64,000 bases of DNA from Obelidium mucronatum (taxonomy: Eukaryota > Chytridiomycota > Chytridiomycetes > Chytridiales > Chytriomycetaceae), in the NCBI GenBank assembly GCA_025765595.1, contig JAIVFH010000003.1:620001-684000 (forward strand), written 5' to 3'. Both the position numbers and the translations under genes were made by a program. The notes beneath the pieces are model-generated. The model did not search any database, had not been told where the DNA came from, and saw only the letters and a program-made list of their open reading frames with translations. Below are positions 34,282 to 46,867 of the stretch, one piece after another (the stretch's first letter is position 1; each line of letters opens with the position of its first letter).

Positions 34282-36529
34282 CTACTCTTCACGAGCCTCT
34301 TCGGCGAACTTGGTATTCAAAGTCTCGGCCAAAGAAAAGAGGATTCCAACTCCATAACCGTTAGCGCGACCAAGTGCCTTTGATGGCAGGGCCATGTCAA
34401 TGTGAGCCCACAATCCTTCTCCTTCTTCAACCCACTTCTCATCAGGCACTAAATGAGAACCAACAAACAATCCAGCAGACGCTGACGGTACATCCATTGA
34501 CGACAGCCAGTTCTTCGAGTCTGCGACCACAGAAGGCATGATTTTATCAACACCTTGGTATTCTGGGCAGTACAACATTGGGAAAGCCAAGTCTCCAGAA
34601 GCCTTACCGGCTTCGACTACCTCTTTCTCGAATTCAGAGCTGTTGGTAATAAATCCAGCATGTCTCAACCCAGTGGCATAGGCTTGGGACCCAGTCAACG
34701 TCGCCATGTCCACAACGACGTCTGCATTTAAATCTTTGGAGGCATACGCAACTCCATCCATCAAACACAAACGGCCCTCGGCATCAGTGTCGACAACTTC
34801 AACTGTCTTTCCTGAATAAGCTGTAATGATGTCATCAGGGCGGAATGAACGAGCATCGACAGAGTTCTCAGCAATACAGAGGATAGCGTGAAGTGCAAAG
34901 TTGGTATTGACCTTGTTGAGGACGGTGGCAACGAATCCATGCAAGATTCCAGCCGAACCACCCATGTCAGTCTTCATTCCTGTCATACCACCTCCAACTT
35001 TGATATTCAAGCCTCCAGCATCGAAAGTAAGTCCCTTTCCAACCCAGGCAACAGTCTTTCTGGCATTTTCTGGGGTGTGGCTCAGAATAACTAGTGCTGG
35101 GAGGTTTTCGCTGGCTTTTCCGACGTTCCAAATTCCACCAAACCTGTAAAAGAAACGAAATGAGTCACGACACCGGGTATTTATGCAATAGTCAATCTTT
35201 TATACCCTCTTTCACGAAGTTCGGTTCCTTGAATGACAGTCAACGTGACTCCCGCGGCTTCCAGTTTCTCCTTGTGGATAGCACGGACGATTTCGACGTA
35301 TGTGGTTGGGTTCAATTCGTTTGGTGGAGTGTCAACCAAGTTTGCAGCTTCACGAACGGCATCAGCGACAATTTGGATCCTCTCCGCATCGATAGATGTC
35401 TTAGAAGCAACTTTTTTGGTAGTCGTGGTTTTTGTAGTAATAGTCTTTGATGTAGGAGTTGAAACAACGTTTTTGGTTGTGGTTGTTGTTGTCACTGCCT
35501 TTGGTGACTCTGCAAGAACAAAGTGTACAGTAACTGTTCGGACTGGGGATTGCTCCTTCTTTCTTTCAAACTTTGGGAATGCCCGGGCAATAGCTAGAGA
35601 CTGTTTTGAGAGTGGATGGTTAAAGCCGAAGCAGCCTATCTTCAGAATTCTGTACTTACAGCAGTAAGAACCTGTTCGTTGTTCTTCAATCGAGCAAGGA
35701 TGATAACATCGTTTTTTCCTCCAGCTTTCTCTTGAACTAGTTGGTGCAAAGCGTCGCCACGAATAGGTCCAACATTCCGTGACTTTTTGTCAGAAAAAGT
35801 CGCAGCGATGATAGTCTTCCCTTCAATGTATGCTGTAATTGATTCCGTTGTATCATTTGCAATAGGCTCAAGAAAGTCAGATGGGAGTCTTAACGCATCG
35901 AGAGGAAGTGCCTAGTAGTGTCGCACGTTTAATGCAAAGCTAGTGGAGATTCTTGGCATTTGCTTACATTCTCAGATACTAGTGATGCCTTTTCTCCGAC
36001 GATCAAGATCGTTTTGGCGCTTTCATTTTGTGCCAAAGCGCTGATTGCACAGTTAAAGTCGGTAGAGACTGCATTCGCTTGGTATTAAGCACAAGATGAT
36101 CATTCAATATTCATCTATCTACCAGCTTCAAAACGTAGAGAGACAGGCATCTTGTGTGGAGACGTTTCTTTGCTTTCTTTTTTTTTTAATATGTGGCAAC
36201 GGATCTCCACCATGGTTCCGAAGATCTCTCCGGAAAGCAAAGGCACCACACACGATGGAACACAGACCAAACAAAATAGTAAACTAAACTCAAAACATTC
36301 AACAGCAATCTCCAATGCATCCCGTGCCTGCCAAACATTGCGCCAAACGCATTTGAAAACAGTGCATTTCAAATTCCGAGATTTTCTCCATCGCCACCGG
36401 CCGGCCAACCGGAAGATTTGGCATCCGGTCTTTTCCGGGACACCCCATCGAGGCCGCTGGAACACGGCGGAACGATCCCACATGCTGAACATATGTGACT
36501 CGTGCGTATTTACCTGCTGTACGAAGCAT
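34282..36529 (-). CDS. M17 leucyl aminopeptidase, copy A
   Basis: Exons 36529-36514, 36077-35968, 35911-35660, 35600-35206 and 35143-34282 give about 544 aa. Metal and active-site motifs are GKGLTFDAGGLNIK, MKTDMGGSAG and the family signature DTDAEGRL. The product should be a hexameric zinc/manganese aminopeptidase removing N-terminal residues. Exon 1 is only 16 nt (MLRTA) and is followed by an unusually long intron of about 436 nt. A Thr/Lys-rich insertion of about 30 residues precedes the catalytic domain. It is head-to-head with copy B (76 bp between starts). The 3-prime half of exon 4 and the following intron are nearly identical to copy B. Confidence 0.85.
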
Positions 36530-36605
36530 CTTTGGTCAAGATGCGTTCAGAAAGGGTAAATAAATATAACAGATTCACCACAAAGAAATAGAAATTATCC
36601 GAAAA
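36530..36605. promoter_or_regulatory. 76-bp bidirectional promoter of the aminopeptidase pair
   Basis: All sequence between the two divergent start codons (36529 minus, 36606 plus) is 76 bp. It contains an AT-rich core (AATAAATATAACAG) but lacks the pure ATTTA repeats of the other short divergent promoters in the window. Any shared control of the two enzymes must sit here or in the first introns. Confidence 0.45.
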
Positions 36606-38411
36606 ATGTCCTCTGTAACAGTTTCTTTTGCATCAGGCAAGAATGAATTCTAACTTCTGCGCTGCTTGTTTTCTCCTCTTTGGGTGCTGCGGGTGCTCTA
36701 ACACTGGTCCTTTGCTGTCAATCTAGTTACTGGCGATGTTGCTACTGCCGCTGCTGACTTTGCCTCCGAAGCAAAAACCGTTTTGATTATTGGCGAGAAG
36801 GCATCATTGACCGCAGAGAACGTACGTTGCTGTTCAGCTTGCCTTTGCTATCATGTCGTGTGCTTGGATCTCACACACGGTTTCAATTCACAGGCGCTTC
36901 CATTGGCTGCTCTCAGCCTTCCAGCCGAATTTGCAGCTCCAATTGCTGATGGTACCACTGAATCCATCACTACCTACTTGGGTGGAAAGACAGTCACTCT
37001 TGCGACTTTCTCAGACAAACGAACAAGAAATCTCCCCCCTGTTCGTAACGATGCCATTCACGATGTCGTGACCAAGAATGCTGGAAAGGACGGCGATGTT
37101 GTTATTCTCCTTCGTTTGACTACTGAGGACCAAATCATGCCTGCCGTAAGTCAGGGTGCCTCTTTTTTACTTTTCTTAATCCCTATCCTACCACAAAAAG
37201 GCTCTTGCTGTTGCTCGCGCTTTTCCATTATACGTCAAGAAGCAGAAGGCGGCCACTCCTCGTACTGTTCGTGTTCACATTGTCACGTCTGGAGAATGTG
37301 TTGCCACCAGTACTTCCCAAATTCAAGTTGTCGCCGATGCCGTTCGTGAAGCTGCTAACTTGGTTGACACTCCACCAAACGAGTTGAACCCAACAACATA
37401 CGTCGAAATCGTCCGTGCTATCCACAAGGAGAAACTGGAAGCCGCGGGAGTCACGTTGACTGTCATTCAAGGAACCGAACTTCGTGAAAGAGGGTATAAA
37501 AGATTGACTATAGCATAAACACCCGGTGTCGTGACTTATTTCGTTTCGTTTACAGGTTTGGTGGAATCTGGAACGTTGGAAAAGCCAGCGAAAACCTCCC
37601 AGCACTCGTTATTCTGAGCCACACTCCAGAAAATGCCAAAAAATCCGTTGCATGGGTTGGAAAAGGAATTACTTTCGATACTGGTGGTTTGTCCATCAAG
37701 GTTGGGGGTGTCATGTCAAACATGAAGACAGACATGGGCGGGTCTGCCGGAGTCTTTGAAGGGTTCATTGCCACCGTCCTCAACAAGGTCAACACCAACT
37801 TTGCTCTCCACGCAATCTTGTGTATCGCTGAGAACTCTGTGGACGAGCGTTCTTTCCGTGTGGACGATGTTATCACAGCCTACTCTGGAAAGACGGTCGA
37901 AATCAACAACACTGATGCAGAGGGCCGTTTGTGTTTGATGGATGGGGTTGCGTATGCCTCTAAGGACTTGAATGTTGACGTTATTGTGGATATGGCGACT
38001 TTGACTGGAGCTCAAACATATGCTACTGGTTCTAAGCACGCCGGTTTCGTTTCCAACAACGCTGATTTTGAGACCCTCATCTACAATGCCGGAAAGGCCT
38101 CTGGAGACTTGGCGTTCCCAATGCTGTATTGTCCAGAATTCCTCTCCGTGGAGAAAGTGATGCCATCCAAGGTTGCGGATATGACAAATATTCCATCTGC
38201 CGCCGGAGATCGCACTAACGCCCCAAGTGCCGGAGCAGGTCTTTTTGTTCTCTCACACATGTCTCCAGAAGAAAAATGGGTTGAAGGAGGTGAAGGCTTG
38301 TGGGCACACATTGATATGGCTTTTCCTTCGAATGCAGCAGGTCGTGGTACTGGTTACGGTGTTGGAATCCTGTACTCTGTTGCTCAGGCTCTTAACCAAA
38401 GATTTGCTTAA
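36606..38411 (+). CDS. M17 leucyl aminopeptidase, copy B
   Basis: Exons 36606-36636, 36727-36821, 36894-37145, 37201-37493 and 37556-38411 give about 508 aa. It carries GKGITFDTGGLSIK, MKTDMGGSAG and NTDAEGRL and should be active. The first intron appears to use a GC donor (CAG then GCAAGA), because the frame then joins SFAS to VTGDVATA exactly as expected. The N-terminal half differs clearly from copy A, but exon 4 onward is close to identical. Same five-exon layout as copy A, so the pair arose by inverted duplication. Confidence 0.87.
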
Positions 38412-38607
38412 GCGTTTCTTCTCCTTTAAATTCTGTGCTGCTCTTCCAGTAAAGACATCTTATATTCGCGAATGTTTTTTTTTATCACATCAATCTCATG
38501 AAAATGATTAATTTGTCGGTTTATTGGTCCTAATTTGACACACCCATCTCAACCCCTTCTCCTCACTCGTCACTGCATCTGAAAAAGAAAAACACAACTA
38601 CAAATTT

Positions 38608-40954
38608 TTACGCCTTTCGTGATTTCTTAGCGGCAGGCTTTTCGCTTTTTGCCTTGTCACTTTTAACCGCAGAACCTCCTTTCTTGGTGGCAGCTTCTTG
38701 CTTTTGGTGAGCAACACGACGGTCCATCAGCTTCTTGACTTCTTCTTCCTTCTTCTTGCGACCATATTCAATCTTGTGGTACAAGTTTCGGTCCTTCTTA
38801 TTCATCATTGTCATTGCAAGAGCCTTTTCCTCGGCAGCTTCCGCTTCAGCAGCAGAGATCTTGCGCTTCTTTCCAGCAGCGACAGGAGCAGCTGCACCCT
38901 TTTTGGTGGTGGCTTTACCTTCAGCTGCCTTCTTTTGCATAAATTCTGTGAACGACAATCCAGCAGCTTCGGCTTCTAGTTCAGCTTGGTAAACTTCCTC
39001 TTCATCGTCAGACTAATTTTTGTGAGCGTGTTAGAAAAAATAGAAACTGAAAAGAAATGCACTCACGTCAAGGGGCCCCTTCATTTCGTCTTCTTCTTCA
39101 CCGTCATCCTCTACATCATCGTCCTCATCATTCTCTTCGTCTTCCTCTTCATCAGCTGCAGACGCTTCAATTCCCTTGCTAGCAGCCAGCGCGCTGACAG
39201 CTTCAGCAGGGACATATCCTTCCTTACCACCGCCAAATGGCGACAAGTGAGGTGGCAGAGTCTCACCAACATGGTACCCCTTGGTTTTCAAAATCTTTCC
39301 AGCATTAACACAATCATACACCCATTGTGGTTGAACGAAATCTCTTGTTGTGGTTGCAGCACCAGCCACAATTGGACGATCGATAATTTGGTGCGTGATG
39401 GTGGCATCATTTTCAGCAACATCAGCACCAGATCCAGAAGTCTCTGGCCATCCAACTTTTCCACCAAAAGACTTGATGACAAACTCAAGAGATTGTCGTG
39501 GGACCTCACGACTCAAGAAAAAGACGCATGAGTGGAACAGTTTGTGGCTGGTGGCGCCAGTGGTGATTTTGGCGGCGTCTTTAAGAGAGGGGACCATTTC
39601 AGAGGCATCTGTGGGTTCAACGATGGCGGATGGGATGTCTGCGTCTTCGTCCTTGTCCTCATCTTCTTCTTCCTCTTCTTCTTCTTCATCATCATCTCCA
39701 CGCTCGGCTGCGTCTTTACTGATTTCACCAATCTTTGCAGAGAGCGACTTGACTCTTTTTTCCACCTCTTTTCGCTGCTTGCGGTTGACACTTGATGCAG
39801 CAACAGACGATGAATCACCACCAGCCAAAAAGCCCTTTCCGTCAATCGTTTCAACAGTGAATCCAGCGAGCCCAGAGCTCGTTTCTTCATTTTTAACTTT
39901 TGGTGGGTACGCCAGATTCAAATCGTTGTAGAGCTTGTAGTTTACAAAACCAACCAATGTTTCATAGAGGTCCAAGAAAGTGGCCATGATACGGAAGTCA
40001 ACGTCTCGGGGTGTGTCTTGTGAGAAAGGGTGGGGAACAATCCAGGTAACCTGTAAGTTTCAAAAATGGTTGTTTTGTTTGGGAGTTTTTAACTGAATCC
40101 GTTTGAAAAAACCAAAAAAAAAAAAAAAAAAAAAGGAAAGGAAAGTAAATTTTTACATCTGAACCACCGATATCTGCTTGGTAGTAAATTCCCTTGATAC
40201 TGACAAACACCTTCTTCAATCTTCCAGTAAGAGTGACGTAGTGTTGGAATTCGCTAATGAGACGAGCACACTTTCTGATAATTGACGGTTTGATTACTTT
40301 CGAGTGAGTTGGAAGGGTTGCAAAGAGAGCAATCATTGAAAGCGCGTCGTCCAAATCCTATTTTTGCATTTGGTTTTTTTTTTGTTTTTTTTTTTTTAGA
40401 GACCCCTTCTCCAAGCGCAAAAACACATACTCTGACGGCCAGATTAAAAGACGGATATCTCTCCCGAATAATGTGATCCAGGCGGTACTCTGGTTTTGCC
40501 TCTTCCAATGACTTTGCAACAGCCCATTCTTCCTTTCCAATCGCTCTGTTGATCTTTTGCTGGTGTGCCCGAATTTCTCTCAGCTTGTGGAGAATCGGCT
40601 CATGAAGCAAGAATTGAATATCTTTCTTGTAGTACACAGTGCGAGGCGCTGTTGATCCTTTGTTGACCTTCTTCTTGTTTCGTGGTTCTCTAGGGTAGAT
40701 GCCCTTGATGATACACAGACGTCTAGTGATTGGCAACAATAGACCAAGAATCGAAGATGAGAACACAAAGAGTTAGGCAGGCAGGAAACAAAGACGGGGA
40801 TAGTTTGTTCTTCTGGTTCCACTACTGACCTGAATTGCGCCAGAGAAATCTGCAGCTTTCTTATAGCAATGTTTCGGGACACAAAGTTGGTAGCTGCGCC
40901 GGAAGTCCCTTTCTTCTTCTGGTTCAAATGTTTCTTGATTCGAGGCGGTGCCAT
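38608..40954 (-). CDS. PES1: pescadillo homologue (PeBoW ribosome biogenesis factor)
   Basis: Exons 40954-40830, 40722-40431, 40357-40157, 40050-39067, 39012-38608 give about 668 aa. The N-terminus has the basic start and [19 protein letters not shown] block, then [16 protein letters not shown] and VTWIVPHPF, all pescadillo hallmarks. A BRCT domain follows the acidic linker ([27 protein letters not shown]). C-terminal runs of Glu/Asp and a Lys/Ala-rich tail fit a nucleolar protein. It works with BOP1 and WDR12 in 60S subunit maturation. The poly-T tracts in introns 2 and 3 exceed 15 nt. Confidence 0.92.
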
Positions 40955-41320
40955 TTTTGAAGGTTTAAAAAAAAAGAAAGAAAGGGAAGGAATCTGAAGG
41001 AACTGATCTTGCCACCAAACAGCGCAGTTGCGATCGCAACAACAAAACAACAAACGCCCAGAGCAGCGACTGTAGCGCAGCAGCCTGAACAGTTTGAGCG
41101 AATGTAGTTCTGCAGGTGCAATGGAGTTAAATAAAGCAATCGGCATCCTCTTTTCAACCAATCGAGAAAGCGTGCAGAGGCAGACCTGCCTAGACTCTGG
41201 ACTCTGGACTCGTAAGTCCAAGCGACTCTGTGGCTGCCGCGCAGCGGAGGTATTCCGAGTTAACAAGCAGCGCAGCTTGGGCAATTTTGAAAAAAGCAGC
41301 CAAATCACAAACAACGAACG

Positions 41321-41594
41321 ATGCCCGAAACGCCTTCGGTCGAAGCGAACGCCGACGCAGCGGCAGCGGCGGCGGCCGAACACAGCGGCGAGGCTGTCGG
41401 GCCGGACCCGGCGCTGCTGGGCAGACGGCGCGGCGGCGTGTGCATCCCGGTGCCCTCGTGAGTGCCGACTGACAGCAGAGTGACGCTGACACTCAACCAA
41501 CACAACACAACACACCACACCACAACACACACACAGCGGCCATGCCGAAATGACCCTGGAACAGCTCAAGGAATACTACAAGGACGGGAAATAG
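41321..41594 (+). CDS. small GC-rich two-exon gene, 64 aa, unknown
   Basis: Exon 1 (41321-41457) begins ATGCCCGAAACG and encodes an Ala/Glu-rich segment ending GRRRGGVCIPVP. An intron rich in CACA repeats ends in ACACACAG, and exon 2 (41537-41594) encodes MTLEQLKEYYKDGK and a stop. Splice sites are good and phase fits. No family recognised. It starts 366 bp from the divergent pescadillo gene. Further exons cannot be excluded. Confidence 0.45.
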
Positions 41595-41882
41595 CGACCG
41601 CCGGTACCATGCACTCCCACGCTGCTGCCAGGGCTGCCACTCTTTGTTCTCCACCATGTCTTGCTCGTTGTTTCTTCTCTGCCTCTGTATATCTCTTTCC
41701 CTTCCCCCTCCGCCCATCTCCTTCAATTTCAGATTTCGTTCAGTTGTCTCCCTGATTTGACGTTAAAGTTCTTCTGGTAGTTTTGTTGTTAGATTGTTTG
41801 AATATAAATGACTGTTGTGTGTGATGGTTCCAAATCGCACACGAATCTCTTGAAAAAAAAGCGCGTGTGATCAACCTCAATA

Positions 41883-43702
41883 ATGGCGTCTTCATCTTCA
41901 TCATCCAGCCAGCTCCCACTGCTTCAACAGCACCAGCGAGCTGCTTCGTCGTCCCTGAGTAAGAGAGACGGGACGGGCAAATTGTGAATGCTGTCAAGAG
42001 TAAAACCTTGGTTCCCTATTTGCAAAAAAAAACAGGGAATGTTTACTCAGCCACAGACGATGAAGACGAAGACTTGGATGACTCGGAAGGTGCGACTGTG
42101 GTTGCGGATGCCGAAAATACGCATGGATTGCCGGTTGGATCAGGAATGGTTGGGACAGACCTGTTTCATTGATCTGCCCCCTCTCCACTTACCGTTGCTC
42201 TCGTCACACGCACACACACAGCCCCTCAACCGTTCAGAATCACAACTGGAGCTATTCCAAGCGGTTGTTCCCCTGGAGGTACCCGCTATTGCTGCAGTTC
42301 AACCTCCCGAGCGGAATCATGTATGGACCGACACCTCAAGAATACAAAACTAAAAGCCATGTGCTTTTCATCGCGCTTTTGTTCAGGCTGCAGACAGACC
42401 AATACAATGGAATAACGCCAATGACAACAACCCCCAAGACCCAGGCGTCTCATTACTTCCTGTCCCCGAATCCGAATTGCCTCGATATTCGCTACAGTTA
42501 AGAAACAATTCCCCGGCTATCAATTATCAGTTATTATGTTTATAAACCTCTTCTTGTATGAAGACCAGTTGCTCACCCCCACGACATCAAATGCAAAATC
42601 CATCGTAAAAAGAGCTTTTCAAGTGGCGGCAAATCGTATCCATCCTATGAGCTATTCATTGAAGATAACGACCGACTCGTCTTCTACTTGTCTGCTCGTA
42701 AACAGAATTTCGTCAACAAGAGCAGCCATTACGCAATCAGTACGGACCGTTTGGCGAATTGGTCAAACAAGAGTATAATTGCGCATGTTCGGTAAGAAGC
42801 GCAAACTCTTCATTTCCCCGATAAGCATGTAGAGTTAACGCACTCGAAAAAAAAAAAGATCAAATTTCATTGGAACAGCATTCTCAATCTATAGTAATGC
42901 AAATGGGAGCCCCAAAATGAAGTTTGGGGTTCAGGAAGAGTTTTGTGCTGTTTTATATGTACCCAATTTTTTTTTTCCTTTGATTTTTTGCTTGTCACTA
43001 ATGTGGTTGGTTAAAACAAAACAAGGAACCAAATATTTTGGGTGTCAAGGGTCCTCGAAAGATGACTGTTATTATTCCTGCTATGGAAGAAGATGGAACT
43101 CGTTATCAGTTGAAACCTGACAACGTGAGCCCAACGCAACCCCCACCCCTTCCTTTTTAATGGCTTTTTTTTTTTTTTTTTTTTGGATTAGGAACGGGAT
43201 ACTCTTCTCTTTCGAAGCAAAAAAGATGTAGACAAAGATATTCACGTCATGCACAACAAAACACCACAATGGAATCCTGGTTTTTTGTTTTACTTCTGTA
43301 AAGTTGCGACAATCGCAGAGTTTAACAATACCCCCCACCCCCCCAATTTTTAGAAACTGAATCATTTGTTCTGAATTTCAGTAATCGCGTCACTATGGCC
43401 TCAGTGAAAAACTTTCAAATCGTACATGACCATGATTGTAAGATTTGGAGTGTTCTTCTTTCGGAAAACCAATTTAATTTCGTTTTATATCACTTCCAAA
43501 AAAAAAAGTGGATTACATTATCATGCAATTCGGAAGAATCGCTTCAGATAAATTCACAATGGATTACAGATACCCCATGACAGCGGTACAAGCCTTTGGG
43601 ATCGCGCTTACAAGGTATTTGTTTAGTTAACGGGGGCATAGCATAGTAGAATTCTAAACCTCAACCGTTTCCAGTTTCGATGCCAAACTTGCGTGCGAAT
43701 AA
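41883..43702 (+). CDS. Tubby-family protein
   Basis: Eleven small exons (41883-41958, 42036-42148, 42222-42320, 42387-42537, 42569-42791, 42859-42958, 43026-43124, 43192-43279, 43354-43437, 43509-43614, 43675-43702) encode about 388 aa. The C-terminal 260 residues are a complete Tubby barrel: [72 protein letters not shown], and the invariant ending SFDAKLACE. Tubby domains bind PI(4,5)P2 and in ciliated cells carry cargo into cilia with IFT-A. The N-terminal 120 residues are acidic and low-complexity, and their exon boundaries are less certain than the barrel. Confidence 0.88.
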
Positions 43703-43797
43703 AAAAAAAATACAAGATTTCGATCGAGTTTTTGTGAAGTTTATTGAGATTTGGGTACTGGAACAAAACAGAGAGTCCAGCAATCTTTCGTTTTTTT

Positions 43798-46326
43798 TTA
43801 ACACGCAATCTTCGGCTCTGGGTCAAGTGCCTGACCATAAGTAAACGCCTAAATATAACACAAAAAAGATGAGAAAGGTATCCCAAAACAAAAACAAATT
43901 TTCAAACTTGAGCTCACCTTTGATGCCTTGGCCATTGTCACCGATGACTTGGAAATAGGATCAGTCATGTAAAAGTCTTTAATTGGAAGACTAAATGGTA
44001 TCTTGGAAGCAGCACCGGACGCCTTCTGTAATTGCTTCACAGCCAAATCGTAGAACTGGGACCCTTCCAGACCGTCATAGCTAACCAGTGATGGTGCAAC
44101 ATCTCCCAAACGCTGGCGAACTTCCAAGGTTTCATCGTAAGGCAGATCAACACCACTCACTTCCGCCAAAGCCCGGATAATCTTCCAATCTTCACGGGCA
44201 GCTGCAGGCGGTGGAACGGCAGCACGGGTCACCTGAGTACGACCTTCGGTGTTCACAAAGGTGGCGGACTTCTCAGTGTAGGCGGCTCCAGGGAGAACAA
44301 CATCGGCGTAGTAGGCTCCGTGGTCTCCGTGGTGTCCTTGGTAGACTACAAATGCGTTTTTGGGGATTTCCTTGGCGTCAAAGTGGTCAGCATTCAGGAG
44401 GTAGAGGAACTTGGAAGAAGCAGTGTCGACAGGGGTCTGGGAGTATCCGATATCCAGAGCGGCAGTCCAAGAGGCAGCCTGAGTATGAAAAAAAAGTGAA
44501 CAATATTAAGTACAACTGTGAAACTTTCGAAATTCAAAAGAATTTACTCTGTGAAGCAAGGCGTATGACTTCCAGTTTGGCTCAGCAGTTGCCTTCAACT
44601 TCTCAGACAAAGTGGCAACGCTGGACAAGATGGCGGCAGAGTCTTCTCGCTCCAAAACGTTGCTTCCAACGATGATTAATGGCTTCTTGGCAGCAGCGAG
44701 CTTGCGCGCAAAGTCAGACTGTCCCCCAACAAGGCTAGCAATGGCAGATGGATCAGTTCCAATGTGGTCGTATTCGTAGTTAAGGGCTACTGGAGCTTCT
44801 CCAATCAGACCAATGTCCTGTCCCTCCAAATAAGCCTTGCGGATTCTAGTGTTCAAGATAGCAGCCTCGTGTCTGGGGTTGGTTCCAACGAGGAGAACCA
44901 CGTCGGCCTGCTCGACTCCATTCAAAGAGGAGTTGAGAACATAGTTTGAACGGAAGTCAGTCAATCCGGATGGGGCTGACGCTTCAACCTTGAGACTTTC
45001 GGATCCAAGTTTGTTGAACAAGTCCTTCAAGGCTACCAAACTTTCGGCATCCGCCTGCTGACCAGCGATAGCAGCAATTTCAGTTCCCTTCACACCCTTC
45101 AAAGCAGCAGCAACGGTTTCAAGAGCTTCTGGCCATGTGGCTTCAACAAATTGACCATTCTTGCGAACGAGTGGAGTGGTCAGTCTCTGACGCTTCAATC
45201 CATCGCAAGCGAAACGGGTTTTGTCGGAAATCCATTCAGAGTTCACATCCTCGTTCAATCTGGGGACAACACGCATGACTTCCAAACCCTTGGAGTCAAC
45301 ACGAATGTTGGAACCAATAGCATCCATAACATCAATAGACTCAGTCTTCTTCAATTCCCACGGTCTCGCGTTGAAGGCGTATGGCTTGTTGGTCAAGGCA
45401 CCAACGGGACATAAATCAATAACGTTTCCAGACATTTCAGTGTTGAGAGTTTTTTCCACATATGTTCCAATCTGCATGTCGTTTCCACGTCCACTGGTTC
45501 CAAGCTCGACGGCTCCAGCAACTTCGTTGGCAAAACGAACACAACGTGTGCACTGAATGCAACGAGTCATGACGGTTTTCACAAGGGGTCCAAAGTTTTT
45601 GTCTTCAACGGCACGTTTATCGTCACAGCTCTTTAGACGCGAACGATCGGTACCAAAACGGACACTTTGATCTTGAAGATCACATTCACCTCCTTGATCG
45701 CAAATAGGGCAGTCCAATGGGTGGTTGGCGAGCAAAAACTCCATCACACCCTCTGAGAAACAATCGTGAGAAACGAAGAAACCAAAAAACACAACCAAGG
45801 GCGCCTCTTTTTCACACAACGCACACAAATGCAAACAAACAAAAAAGAAACACGAACCTCTAGCCTTCTTGACGGTGGGTGTATTCGTCTTGACCTTCAT
45901 CCCCGGCATGACAGGCATGGCGCACGAGGCAACTGGTTTTGGCGCCTTCTCCAGCTCGACTAGACACATGCGGCAGTTACCCGCGACAGCCAGACGTTCG
46001 TGGTCTAGCGGGGCAAGGAAGGAACACAGCACACGGCGTCAGTGCGAAGACGCGCAGACAAAAACAACCAAACTCACAGCAGAAGCGCGGGATGTCGACG
46101 CCGGCCGCCTCGCACGCCTGGATGATTGCAGAACCCTGCTCGATCTTGACGGCCTTGCCGTCGATAAACACTTCGATCTGCGCACGCGCCGGACGCGCGA
46201 CCGAGAAGCGGCGCAGGGGCGCGGCCGACAGCGACGACGCTAGGAGACTCGTTAGAACGCGCGCGCGGCAGGGCGGCGGCGGTGCGTACCTGACAACTTG
46301 GATGCTAAGCGCTGGGCCCGAAACAT
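43798..46326 (-). CDS. NDUFS1: mitochondrial complex I 75 kDa subunit (NDUFS1/NuoG)
   Basis: Exons 46326-46290, 46239-46078, 46004-45858, 45752-44548, 44478-43918 and 43848-43798 give about 720 aa. An Arg/Ser/Ala-rich presequence ([12 protein letters not shown], then [12 protein letters not shown]) targets mitochondria. Iron-sulphur ligands are present: [17 protein letters not shown], the HX3CX2CX5C set in [18 protein letters not shown], and the CIQCTRC motif. The molybdopterin-like domain follows. It passes electrons from FMN along the peripheral arm of complex I. The presequence exons and first introns are markedly GC-rich against the AT-richer body. Confidence 0.93.
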
Positions 46327-46867
46327 GCGTGTGTGGGTGGTGTTGGGAAAAAAGAAGGGGCTACAAAAACGAAAATCGATAATCGATTATTGGAGGTCAA
46401 CAACCCCAACACTAATTGTAGTGATTGTAGTGCGCGTAATGCCGTGGTTATCTCCTGGAATAAATACAGCCTGTCAAGAGCTTCTCTCTTGCTCTCTTTC
46501 TCTGCTGATGATGGTTCAAGGCAACGGCCCATGCTTACCAACTTGTCAAGTGAACGCCTAAAAACCATTAAAATGCGATTTTCTCATTGTTATTGTTAGT
46601 TGCTGTTGTTTCTTTCTCATTTCTTGCTCTCTGCGTGGAGACAATGGGGAACAAAAATCACAAACTGCTTTCACTCACCACACACTTAGAAATTTCAGAC
46701 CTACAATCCAAGTGTTCTCTTGATATATATATAATCTTAAAAAAACATGCGTGTGGAAGAAACGGTCGTAGCTCCAAATTTGCCCAAACAGGTGAGGAGA
46801 AAACCTGAGAATGAAGGAGAGTACCAAAACCAAAGTTACAAAAACAAAATAGGGTGACGGCGCATCA

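Noticed and set aside
41190..41492. Minus-strand GC-rich frames upstream of pescadillo as extra pescadillo exons
   Set aside because: Pescadillo already has its conserved start MAPPRIKKH at 40954; these frames are antisense to the small gene at 41321.
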